Source: Candidatus Vogelbacteria bacterium (GTDB taxonomy: Bacteria > Patescibacteria > Paceibacteria > UBA9973 > UBA12445). Taken from it: a stretch of 21,764 nucleotides of DNA. The position numbers were made by a program, and so were the translations under genes. Below, piece after piece: positions 1-6,164 of the stretch. The stretch is taken from positions 1 to 21,764 of the forward strand of contig JACQCW010000017.1 of NCBI GenBank assembly GCA_016201425.1, given 5' to 3'. The notes below the pieces were generated by a model. The model made no database searches. It saw nothing but the letters and a program-made list of their open reading frames with translations, and was not told the origin of the DNA. Within the stretch, counting starts at the first letter, position 1. The number at the start of each line of letters is the position of its first letter.

Positions 1-85
1 GACCAGGAAGTACCACTTCTGCCTGATTTTGGACGGATATGCCGCCGCTTGATTTTTGTTTGCCATACATATGAATTCTACACGG

Positions 86-238
86 TTACCCTTTGTCACC
101 CCAATTTTCCTTTTCTGTCACCTCATATGGGTAACTGTACAGTTGCTTGACTTTCTGATGTCTATTTGCTAGTATGTCTGCGAGTGCTTCTTCATTATAA
201 ACATTGTATTGAAGAGCTTTCCAAAACAAATATCGCAT
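86..238 (-). CDS. possible small hypothetical protein
   Basis: This 50-residue reading frame begins MRYLFWKALQ and ends ENWGDKG before a TAA. Its composition looks protein-like (aromatics, Glu/Lys, few rare residues), but there is no SD. An in-frame ATG at 280 would add 14 residues that translate the terminator hairpin at 242-260, so the later ATG is preferred. No domain is recognised. The hairpin directly before the ATG carries a T-tract only in the plus direction, which fits poorly with a minus-strand promoter running through it. It may be a real leaderless-type small gene or chance. Confidence 0.35.
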   Translation of the reverse strand: MRYLFWKALQYNVYNEEALADILANRHQKVKQLYSYPYEVTEKENWGDKG

Positions 239-241
239 GGG

Positions 242-260
242 CCCCGCTTCGGCGGGGTTT
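242..260 (+). terminator. Rho-independent terminator
   Basis: CCCCGC, tetraloop TTCG, GCGGGG, then TTTCGTGTTTTTG. The T-rich tail lies on the plus-strand side, so it would end a plus-strand transcript entering from the left. I could not identify the gene it serves within bases 1-240. Confidence 0.75.
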
Positions 261-303
261 CGTGTTTTTGTTGTGCCCATTTTTATATTATTAGTTGTGG
301 GAT

Positions 304-332
304 TTGCTTTTTGTTTTTACTGGTATTAGAAT
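304..332 (+). promoter_or_regulatory. promoter of the small RNA candidate
   Basis: -35 TTGCTT (304-309), 17-nt spacer, -10 TAGAAT (327-332); a TG dinucleotide at 321-322 could add extended -10 contacts with an overlapping TATTAG. The predicted start is near 339. Confidence 0.5.
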
Positions 333-338
333 AAATAC

Positions 339-478
339 GTTCTTCCGATCATTCGTTCGTTACTGAGTAAGGTCGGCAGAGCACTCAAAATGATATTTGT
401 TTTGGAGTAAGCGTCTGCCGATCCTACTCCGGAATGAAATAAAAAACTTCAGCAAACTTGTTGAAGTTTTTTATTTCT
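339..478 (+). ncRNA. candidate small structured RNA, about 140 nt
   Basis: A promoter and a strong terminator bracket about 140 nt with no credible reading frame. The centre folds into a long hairpin: GAGTA 365-369 with TACTC 425-429, GG 371-372 with CC 423-424, and TCGGCAGA 373-380 with TCTGCCGA 414-421, with single-base bulges at A370 and T422. An inner stem ACTC/GAGT with AAAA/TTTT continues it. TCATTC (350-355) can alternatively pair with GAATGA (432-437). The shape is a rod with bulges, loosely like 6S RNA but shorter. I see no SRP RNA GGAA tetraloop region, tmRNA tag or RNase P core. The family is unknown. Confidence 0.5.
436..477 (+). terminator. terminator with 16-bp perfect stem
   Basis: Arms 436-451 and 462-477 are perfect reverse complements (16 bp) around a 10-nt loop. 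The descending arm contains TTTTTT and gives the U-tract. The ascending arm has AAAAAA, so the hairpin could act in both directions. It ends the small RNA candidate. Confidence 0.75.
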
Positions 479-533
479 AAATATTTTTCGTACTTTATGT
501 TTTAAGTTATCCACAATATTAGACAAAATGTCA

Positions 534-561
534 TTGTTGTTTCCTTTTATTTAAGAGATAA
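534..561 (+). promoter_or_regulatory. possible promoter of the Lys-rich mini-gene
   Basis: TTGTTG (534-539), 16-nt spacer, GATAAT (556-561). TATAAC at 563-568 is an alternative -10 with a worse -35. It would drive the 20-residue ORF at 630. Confidence 0.3.
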
Positions 562-572
562 TTATAACATTA

Positions 573-608
573 GCGACAATATTTTTTTGAGTGGTCGAAT
601 ATTGTTGC
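573..608 (+). repeat. leader hairpin upstream of the mini-gene
   Basis: GCGACAATATT (573-583) and AATATTGTTGC (598-608) pair over 11 positions with one G-U. The loop is 14 nt. It lies in the presumed 5' UTR of the Lys-rich ORF, 21 nt before its ATG. Confidence 0.45.
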
Positions 609-629
609 GAGTTACTCGAAATAAATAAA

Positions 630-692
630 ATGAAAAAGAAAGCAAAGAAGGTAGCTAAGAAGAAGCCGGCCGCGAAGAAGAAAAAGCGATAA
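630..692 (+). CDS. 20-residue lysine/alanine-rich micropeptide
   Basis: ATG to TAA encodes 20 residues: 12 Lys, 4 Ala, one Arg, one Pro, one Val and the start Met, arranged as KK/KKK blocks separated by A, V or P. The pattern resembles histone H1-type tails that bind nucleic acid by charge. It is flanked by a possible promoter and leader hairpin upstream and a strong terminator at 707-732, so it looks like an independent transcription unit. There is no SD (AAATAAATAAA precedes the ATG). The codons mix AAA/AAG with GC-rich GCC GCG CCG. A role in nucleoid or ribosome binding is inference. Because of its size it could also be a chance A/G-rich frame. Confidence 0.45.
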   Translation: MKKKAKKVAKKKPAAKKKKR

Positions 693-706
693 GTTCACTC
701 AATTTT

Positions 707-732
707 AAAACCTCCCCCAAAAGGGAGGTTTT
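707..732 (+). terminator. Rho-independent terminator
   Basis: AAAACCTCCC (707-716), loop CCAAAA, GGGAGGTTTT (723-732). It ends the mini-gene transcript. Its T-run abuts the extended -10 promoter of secA. Confidence 0.85.
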
Positions 733-733
733 G

Positions 734-742
734 TGCTATAAT
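734..742 (+). promoter_or_regulatory. extended -10 promoter of secA
   Basis: TG-C-TATAAT at 734-742 is a consensus extended -10 element. No -35 is recognisable because that space is the terminator stem. The predicted start near 748-750 leaves only about 8-10 nt before the secA ATG at 758, so there is no room for a usual SD. Confidence 0.6.
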
Positions 743-757
743 ACCCCGCATAGATTT

Positions 758-3259
758 ATGTATATATTAGATAAAATATTTGGTACTCAGAGTGATAGAA
801 ACATAACCAAAATAAAGCCGGCTGTAGACAAAGCAGCTTCTTTCGAGCCGTCTTTTGCTTCATTGACTAATGACGGGCTCAGGCAAAAGACAAATGAATT
901 TAGAGAACGAATTATTGCTGGTGAAACATTAGATGAATTACTACCGGAAGCCTTTGCACTTGTAAGAGAAGCCGCAAAACGAACTTTGAATCAAAGACAT
1001 TACGATGTGCAAATCATTGGTGGAGCGGTATTGCATCAAGGCAAGATAACAGAAATGAGGACAGGTGAAGGTAAAACTCAAGTGGCAACTTTGCCAGTTT
1101 ATCTAAATGCTTTATCTGGCCGTGGAGTTCATGTTGTTACTGTTAATGATTATTTAGCCAGGCGAGATACTGTATGGATGGGGCAAATTTACAATTTACT
1201 CGGGCTATCGGTTGCGGTTATAAATCACCAGTCTGCGTTTATATATGATCCCAAACACAAAGAGGCTGACAAAGAGAGAGATGAGCTCGGGTCATTTAGG
1301 GTCGTTTACGATTTTCTTAAACCTTGCTCTCGTCGCGAGGCTTACATGGCTGATATAACATATGGCACTAATCATGAATTTGGTTTTGATTATTTAAGGG
1401 ATAACATTAATTACGATCCAAACGAAATCGTTCAACGTATTGATGAATACGGTAATACAATTCATAACTTTGCAATCATTGATGAAGTCGATTCTATTCT
1501 GATTGATGAGGCTAGAACACCACTTATTATATCCTCAGCTACTTCTGAATCCGAAGATCTTTATAAGATATTCGCACGTCTTGTACAGAAGTTATATAAA
1601 GATGAAGATTATACGGTTGATGAGAAATTTAAAACAATAGCAGTTACGGAAACAGGAATCAATAAGGCCGAGAATATTCTTGGAGTAGATAATATTTATA
1701 CTGAGGGTGGAATTAAATATGTTCACCATTTGGAGACGGCGGTTCGTGCCAAAGCTCTTTATCGTTTAGACAGAGAATATGTTGTGAAGGGGGGAGAAGT
1801 GATAATCGTTGATGAATCCACAGGAAGATTGCAACCCGGTAGGCGATGGTCGGAGGGTTTGCACCAGGCCGTCGAGGCCAAAGAAGGGGTTGTGGTGCAA
1901 AAAGAATCCAGGACAATGGCAAGTATTACTCTTCAAAATTATTTTAGGATGTATAAAAAACTGGCGGGAATGACTGGTACTGCTGCAACCTCAGCAGAGG
2001 AGTTTCATAAAGTTTACGGACTTGATACCGTAATTATTCCAACAAATAAGGAAACGAGAAGAGGTGATCAGGATGACTTAATTTTTCAGACAGAAGCTGG
2101 GAAATTTAAGGCAATCGCGGTCAAGATTAAAGAACTTAATCAGAAGGGTCAGCCAGTACTCGTAGGCACTGTTTCTATAGAGAAAAATGAATTACTTTCC
2201 CAGTATCTTAGGCGGGAGGGGGTGCCACATGAAATTTTAAACGCCAAGAACCACGAACGTGAAGGTGAAATTATTGCTGGTGCAGGCAAAAAGGGTGGTG
2301 TCGTTATTGCCACAAACATGGCCGGAAGGGGGGTTGATATTAAATTAGGCGGAATACTTGCGTCCAGAGATCAATATGATGAGGTGAAAAGTCTTGGGGG
2401 TTTGTTTGTGTTAGGCACCGAAAGACATGAGGCAAGAAGAATTGATAATCAGTTACGCGGGAGATCTGGCAGACAGGGTGATCCCGGTGAAACTCAATTT
2501 TTTGTATCTCTAGAGGATTCCTTAATGAGGATTTTTGCTTCTGATATGGTTAAAAGAATGATGGGGAAGGTCGGAATACGTGAAGACGAAGCCATTCAGA
2601 ACAGATTTGTTTCAAGGTCAATTGAAGCAGCACAAACTAAGATTGAAGGTATAAACTTTGATACCCGAAAACATTTGCTCGAATACGACGATGTGATGTC
2701 TCATCAAAGGAGTGTTATTTATGAAAGAAGACGAAGGATTTTAATGGGGGGTAATAATTACGTGGACGAATTAATTGCTAGACAAATGGCTGAAATTGGT
2801 AATGAGAGCGAGGAGATTAAATTACTAGAAAAGAAGAAGGCCGAGCTGGGAGAAGAATTTTTTTATAGAGCTTTGAGACTTTTAGCAATTCAGGTTGTTG
2901 ATATGCTTTGGGTGGATCATCTTGAGCAGATGGATTATATGAGATCTAGTGTACGATTACGTGCCTATGGCCAGAGGGACCCTTTAATTGAATATAAAAG
3001 AGAGGGTTTAAAACTTTTCAGAGATTTGGAGGGTTCTATAGGTGGGACACTGATAAAGCTTTTGCCATCCGTTGGTGCGCAGGTCATTAAAGAGCCTACC
3101 ATTGAAGTTAAGGAAATACACGAATCAACGAAATTAGTTTCTGGTGCCCAAAGGCAAGAAAGTGATTATCCTGTTGCTGCAGAGAAAGCGGAGGTTGGTA
3201 GAAATGAACTTTGTCCATGTGGTTCGGGAAAGAAATATAAGAAGTGCCATGGGAAATAA
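758..3259 (+). CDS. secA: preprotein translocase subunit SecA
   Basis: ATPase motor that drives unfolded preproteins through SecYEG. The 833-residue product has Walker A GEGKT at 103-107, the DEAD-type box IIDEVDSILIDEARTPLIIS near 245-265, the preprotein-crosslinking region, the TNMAGRGVDIKLGG and LRGRSGRQGDPG helicase motifs, and a C-terminal SEC-C zinc motif (CPCGSGKKYKKCHGK). About 40 residues between NHQSAF and EAYMADITYGTNHEFGFDYLRD carry an acidic/basic insertion that I recall from CPR SecAs. The helical wing region between YERRRRIL and LLAIQVVDMLWVDHL is only about 60 residues, shorter than in B. subtilis. The start is ATG 758; an in-frame TTG at 731 lies inside the terminator and promoter and is rejected. 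Probably first gene of an operon through 4732. Confidence 0.97.
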   Translation: MYILDKIFGTQSDRNITKIKPAVDKAASFEPSFASLTNDGLRQKTNEFRERIIAGETLDELLPEAFALVREAAKRTLNQRHYDVQIIGGAVLHQGKITEMRTGEGKTQVATLPVYLNALSGRGVHVVTVNDYLARRDTVWMGQIYNLLGLSVAVINHQSAFIYDPKHKEADKERDELGSFRVVYDFLKPCSRREAYMADITYGTNHEFGFDYLRDNINYDPNEIVQRIDEYGNTIHNFAIIDEVDSILIDEARTPLIISSATSESEDLYKIFARLVQKLYKDEDYTVDEKFKTIAVTETGINKAENILGVDNIYTEGGIKYVHHLETAVRAKALYRLDREYVVKGGEVIIVDESTGRLQPGRRWSEGLHQAVEAKEGVVVQKESRTMASITLQNYFRMYKKLAGMTGTAATSAEEFHKVYGLDTVIIPTNKETRRGDQDDLIFQTEAGKFKAIAVKIKELNQKGQPVLVGTVSIEKNELLSQYLRREGVPHEILNAKNHEREGEIIAGAGKKGGVVIATNMAGRGVDIKLGGILASRDQYDEVKSLGGLFVLGTERHEARRIDNQLRGRSGRQGDPGETQFFVSLEDSLMRIFASDMVKRMMGKVGIREDEAIQNRFVSRSIEAAQTKIEGINFDTRKHLLEYDDVMSHQRSVIYERRRRILMGGNNYVDELIARQMAEIGNESEEIKLLEKKKAELGEEFFYRALRLLAIQVVDMLWVDHLEQMDYMRSSVRLRAYGQRDPLIEYKREGLKLFRDLEGSIGGTLIKLLPSVGAQVIKEPTIEVKEIHESTKLVSGAQRQESDYPVAAEKAEVGRNELCPCGSGKKYKKCHGK

Positions 3260-3458
3260 TATAACAGAAGAACAAGGGCAGATTGATAAAGAGGCGGCGG
3301 TTTTGTTGGCCCTGCAAAATGATATGGCCCTTATAAGACGTGATCTTGAAATATGGGGAATGAAGAGAGATGGTTCTACCGTTTTTATTTCTAAGAGCGT
3401 AGACTACGACCATTTATGGGGAGACTCTTTGCAAGCATTAAAAAATTTAGTTAAATAG
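3249..3458 (+). CDS. small hypothetical protein
   Basis: 69 residues starting MGNNITEEQGQ. The ATG overlaps the last 11 nt of secA in another frame, which suggests translational coupling. A longer version starting at 3144 would lie inside secA and begin with an unlikely basic stretch. The protein is acidic and mostly helical in composition, with the centre LLALQNDMALIRRDLEIWGM and a conserved-looking WGDSLQALKNLVK end. There is no membrane segment and no recognised domain. It sits between secA and the EEP gene with only 4 nt to the next ATG. Confidence 0.65.
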   Translation: MGNNITEEQGQIDKEAAVLLALQNDMALIRRDLEIWGMKRDGSTVFISKSVDYDHLWGDSLQALKNLVK

Positions 3459-3462
3459 AGAT

Positions 3463-4227
3463 ATGCGATTAATTTCACTAAATAGTTGGTGCGGAAGGGC
3501 ACTTCATCCTTTAATGCAATTTTTTAAGTCTCACGCTTCGTCAACGGACATCTTTTGTCTTCAAGAGGTTTTGCATGCCGCACCTGGAGTTATGGAGGAG
3601 AGGCATCCCGATGAATATGTTTGTGGCCAGCTGTATGGCAAGATGGTTAATGTGCTTAAGGATTTTAGTGGTGTCTACGCAGTTTTTGACGATGATCCAA
3701 ACCGCATGAGTCTTGCGACATTTGCAAAACATGGAGTGCCTCTAAAAACTATTGAGGATTTTGTGATATATAAACCAGAGAATCCAATTGAAAAGGGGAG
3801 TGTTATTATTTCTGCCAGGAAGCTTCAATATGTGGTTGTTGATGTCGGCGGACGGGACGTAATGATAGTTAATTATCATGGCCTTTGGGTTAACGGTCCA
3901 AAGACAGATACACCGGAGCGGATTGAGCAATCTAAAAGTATAAAAAAGTTTATGGACAGATTTGATGGCCCCAAGATTCTTTGTGGCGATTTTAATCTTT
4001 TACCAGAGACGGAGTCAATGCTTATCTTAGAAGAGGGCATGAGAAACTTGATAAAAGAGTTTAAGATTAAATCCACCAGAACCCCTCTCTATCGTCACTA
4101 TGCTAATCCTACTGAGCCAAACTTTGCAGACTATATTTTGGTGTCCCCCGAAGTTAAAGTCAATAAATTTGAAGTTTTGCCCGATCTCGCTTCTGATCAC
4201 TCACCACTTTATTTGGAGTTTGAATAG
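3463..4227 (+). CDS. endonuclease/exonuclease/phosphatase family protein
   Basis: A 254-residue metal-dependent phosphoesterase of the EEP (DNase I-like, ExoIII/AP-endonuclease) fold. The family motifs are all present: LISLNSW with Asn7, CLQE with Glu35 (metal ligand), NYHGLW with the conserved His near 139, CGDFNLLPE (Asp/Asn near 172-174), and SDHSPL with Asp245-His246 at the C-terminus. Family members cut nucleic acids, phospholipids or small phosphoesters, so the substrate cannot be read from sequence. No signal peptide is visible, so it is probably cytoplasmic. It starts 4 nt after the preceding stop, has only a weak AGAG before the ATG, and is likely cotranscribed with secA and the deaminase. 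Confidence 0.85.
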   Translation: MRLISLNSWCGRALHPLMQFFKSHASSTDIFCLQEVLHAAPGVMEERHPDEYVCGQLYGKMVNVLKDFSGVYAVFDDDPNRMSLATFAKHGVPLKTIEDFVIYKPENPIEKGSVIISARKLQYVVVDVGGRDVMIVNYHGLWVNGPKTDTPERIEQSKSIKKFMDRFDGPKILCGDFNLLPETESMLILEEGMRNLIKEFKIKSTRTPLYRHYANPTEPNFADYILVSPEVKVNKFEVLPDLASDHSPLYLEFE

Positions 4228-4240
4228 TAATATCTAAAAA

Positions 4241-4732
4241 ATGAAATATTTAATCAATGGGGATGTAGATGAAGCGATGAGGTGGATTAATCAAGCGGCA
4301 GAAGCAGCTAAACAGGCAATGTGTTCAAACGCAAAATGCGGTACTGTTATTGTAAAGGAAGGTAAGGTAATTGGTCGTGGATACAATGCGCCTCCGCTTG
4401 ATAAAGAAGAGAATAGAACTTGTAATCAAACGTTCGGTCCAGGTAAGCCAAATTTTGATCGAACCTGCTGCATGCACGCGGAGTGGCGGGCGATAATTGA
4501 TGCGCTAAAGAATAATGGAGATAAGATTAAAGGGGCAAAACTATATTTTAGTCGTGTTGACCAAAATGGTGGCATGAAAAGGGCTAAATCAATTCACTGC
4601 ACTGTTTGTAGTAGATTGGCTTTAGACACGGGAATTGCTGAGTTTGTCCTTTGGTTCGAAGACGGTATTCGTTCGTATACGACCGACGAATATGACAAAG
4701 TCTCTTACCAATATGTTGAAAAGAAAATCTAG
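4241..4732 (+). CDS. zinc-dependent deaminase, dCMP/cytidine deaminase superfamily
   Basis: 163 residues. The catalytic signature is CMHAEWRAI with His79 (zinc) and Glu81 (proton shuttle), then HCTVCSRLALD with Cys120 and Cys123 as the other zinc ligands. The usual Pro before the first Cys of PCxxC is His119 here. CSNAKCGTVIVKEGKVIGRGYNAPP matches the dCMP-deaminase-like core (alternate substrates: dCMP, riboflavin precursor, tRNA adenosine). A cysteine-rich segment CNQTF...RTCCMH resembles the extra metal-site insertion seen in dCMP deaminases. The exact substrate is uncertain. There is no SD; the 13-nt gap from the EEP stop suggests the same operon. No terminator follows, and the next promoter begins at 4751. 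Confidence 0.85.
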   Translation: MKYLINGDVDEAMRWINQAAEAAKQAMCSNAKCGTVIVKEGKVIGRGYNAPPLDKEENRTCNQTFGPGKPNFDRTCCMHAEWRAIIDALKNNGDKIKGAKLYFSRVDQNGGMKRAKSIHCTVCSRLALDTGIAEFVLWFEDGIRSYTTDEYDKVSYQYVEKKI

Positions 4733-4750
4733 ATTTTGACTTATCAGGCC

Positions 4751-4779
4751 TTGACTAATTTATTATTTTATAGTATCAT
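4751..4779 (+). promoter_or_regulatory. promoter of the RNA ligase gene
   Basis: TTGACT (4751-4756), 17-nt spacer, TATCAT (4774-4779). The core CCTTGACTAATTTATT is nearly the same as the promoter at 6028. Confidence 0.75.
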
Positions 4780-4781
4780 AC

Positions 4782-4797
4782 ACTCTAAATTTAGAGT
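4782..4797 (+). promoter_or_regulatory. 16-bp palindrome at the transcription start, possible operator
   Basis: ACTCTAAATTTAGAGT is a perfect palindrome covering the predicted +1 (about 4786) of the RNA ligase promoter. The position suits a repressor site or a 5'-terminal hairpin in the mRNA. No regulator gene is evident nearby. Confidence 0.5.
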
Positions 4798-4842
4798 TCG
4801 TTTACAATTAAAAACATTTACAGATAGCCAAAGGAGGCTGAA

Positions 4843-5964
4843 ATGTTGGAAGTCCAGAAGTACCTTCTCTCTGGTCACACGGTCGCTGAGTTGCAAGACT
4901 GGCTTAAATTGAAGGTGGCATATAGTAAGAGCCTCCCGCTGATGATCTTGGACTACTCTCAGACTGATTCACCAAAGAGCCACCCGATTGTGGAGGAGTG
5001 CCGTGGTCTTACTCTACATACTCAAACCTTTGAGGTTGTCAGCAAGCTGATGAATCGCTTTCATGAATATGGTCAACTCGCTGATCGGATGAAGCGATTT
5101 GATTGGTCTAGTTGCATTGGATGGGACAAGAAAGATGGTTCGCTATTTCGTCTGTTTCACTTTGCCGATCGCTGGATGATTGGGACACGGTTCAGCTTTG
5201 GCGATCATCCTGTCGATGCAACGGGGATCACATGGGAAGAGCTTTTTCTGAAGGCCACTGGTTTTCCAAATCTCCAGATCTTTGAGAGGGTTCTAGATCC
5301 GCAAAAGGGTTACGCGTTCGAACTTTGTAGCTTGCACAATAAGGTCGTTCAAACGTATGAGTACCCGCGGGCCTTTCTCCTTTCAGTTTTCAAGGGAGGG
5401 CTTGAGTTGTCTGACGAAGAGGCAGACAAGGCCGCTGCGCTCATTGATGTTCCCCGTCCAACGAAGTATATTTTTCGGAATATTGGTGAGGCCGACGCGC
5501 ATAATTCTCAGATGAGTTCGTTTGATCCGACTTACGAGGGGCTTGTTCTTAAGGATAAGAATAATGAACGATGGAAGAGGCATACCGAAACGTATCAAGC
5601 CCTGCACAGGATGATGGGTGGCGATGGCGTCGATAAGACAAATCCGTACATTCCAAGGAACCTTTTGCCGTTCGTGATGACTGGGCGTCGTGAGTTTATT
5701 GTTGCTCAACATCCTTCTGCCGCAGAGTATTTCGACAAAGCGCAGAAGAAAGTTGATCAGGCGTTCAAGAATCTCTATCTTACCTGGCAAGAGTGTCACG
5801 CAATTAAGGATCAAAAAACGTTCGCTCAAGCGGTGACCGAGAGAACAAGATTTTCCGGAATCTTGTTTCGTCTACGACGTGAGAAGGGCGATGCTCAGAC
5901 CACTGAAGACCTAAAGAAGGCGTGGATGGAGTCTGAGGATTTGATACTGAAGGTCGTGTTCTAG
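4843..5964 (+). CDS. T4 Rnl1-type RNA ligase
   Basis: 373 residues, about the length of T4 RNA ligase 1 (374). ATP-dependent ligase that seals 5'-phosphate to 3'-hydroxyl RNA ends via a lysyl-AMP intermediate. Visible nucleotidyltransferase motifs: ECRG (52-55), motif I K96-K-D-G-S (adenylated Lys96), motif III YAFELC with Glu160, motif IV EGLVLK with Glu232, and motif V RWKRHTETY with Lys245 followed by YQALH, matching the T4 enzyme's spacing. The C-terminal 110 residues are helical, as in Rnl1. In T4, Rnl1 with polynucleotide kinase repairs tRNA broken by host nucleases; no kinase is visible here. The SD AAAGGAGG is ideal and lies in the loop of a small AGCC/GGCT hairpin. Own promoter and terminator; codons look more GC-rich than secA. 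Confidence 0.88.
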   Translation: MLEVQKYLLSGHTVAELQDWLKLKVAYSKSLPLMILDYSQTDSPKSHPIVEECRGLTLHTQTFEVVSKLMNRFHEYGQLADRMKRFDWSSCIGWDKKDGSLFRLFHFADRWMIGTRFSFGDHPVDATGITWEELFLKATGFPNLQIFERVLDPQKGYAFELCSLHNKVVQTYEYPRAFLLSVFKGGLELSDEEADKAAALIDVPRPTKYIFRNIGEADAHNSQMSSFDPTYEGLVLKDKNNERWKRHTETYQALHRMMGGDGVDKTNPYIPRNLLPFVMTGRREFIVAQHPSAAEYFDKAQKKVDQAFKNLYLTWQECHAIKDQKTFAQAVTERTRFSGILFRLRREKGDAQTTEDLKKAWMESEDLILKVVF

Positions 5965-5971
5965 TGTTTCT

Positions 5972-6007
5972 AACCCCAGTCGAGCAGCAATGCTGGTTGG
6001 GGTTTTC
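5972..6007 (+). terminator. Rho-independent terminator
   Basis: AACCCC (5972-5977) pairs with GGGGTT (5999-6004), with an inner AGCA/TGCT stem and a TTTTCTT tail. It ends the RNA ligase transcript. Confidence 0.8.
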
Positions 6008-6027
6008 TTATAACCACCTGAAACCCC

Positions 6028-6056
6028 TTGACTTATTTATTGCTATATGCTACACT
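6028..6056 (+). promoter_or_regulatory. promoter of the coiled-coil protein gene
   Basis: TTGACT (6028-6033), 17-nt spacer, TACACT (6051-6056). The predicted start near 6063 gives a leader of about 100 nt. Confidence 0.75.
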
Positions 6057-6131
6057 AACTGGTAAATTGAGTTCTTTTCCATATGAAATAAGGATATTTA
6101 TTTTTGCACAGAAGTGTGCAGTAAATCTAGA

Positions 6132-6154
6132 TTGTCTGGCGAGCAACCAGACAA
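6132..6154 (+). promoter_or_regulatory. leader hairpin touching the SD
   Basis: TTGTCTGG (6132-6139), 7-nt loop, CCAGACAA (6147-6154), perfect 8 bp. The last AA of the stem is the beginning of the AAGGAG SD, so folding could modulate initiation or protect the mRNA. Confidence 0.55.
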
Positions 6155-6164
6155 GGAGAGGGAA

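Noticed and set aside
1..70. Possible start of another minus-strand gene (ATG at 70, MYGKQKSSGG...)
   Set aside because: Only 23 codons before the window edge, no SD, and a competing ATG in another frame at 66; not supportable.
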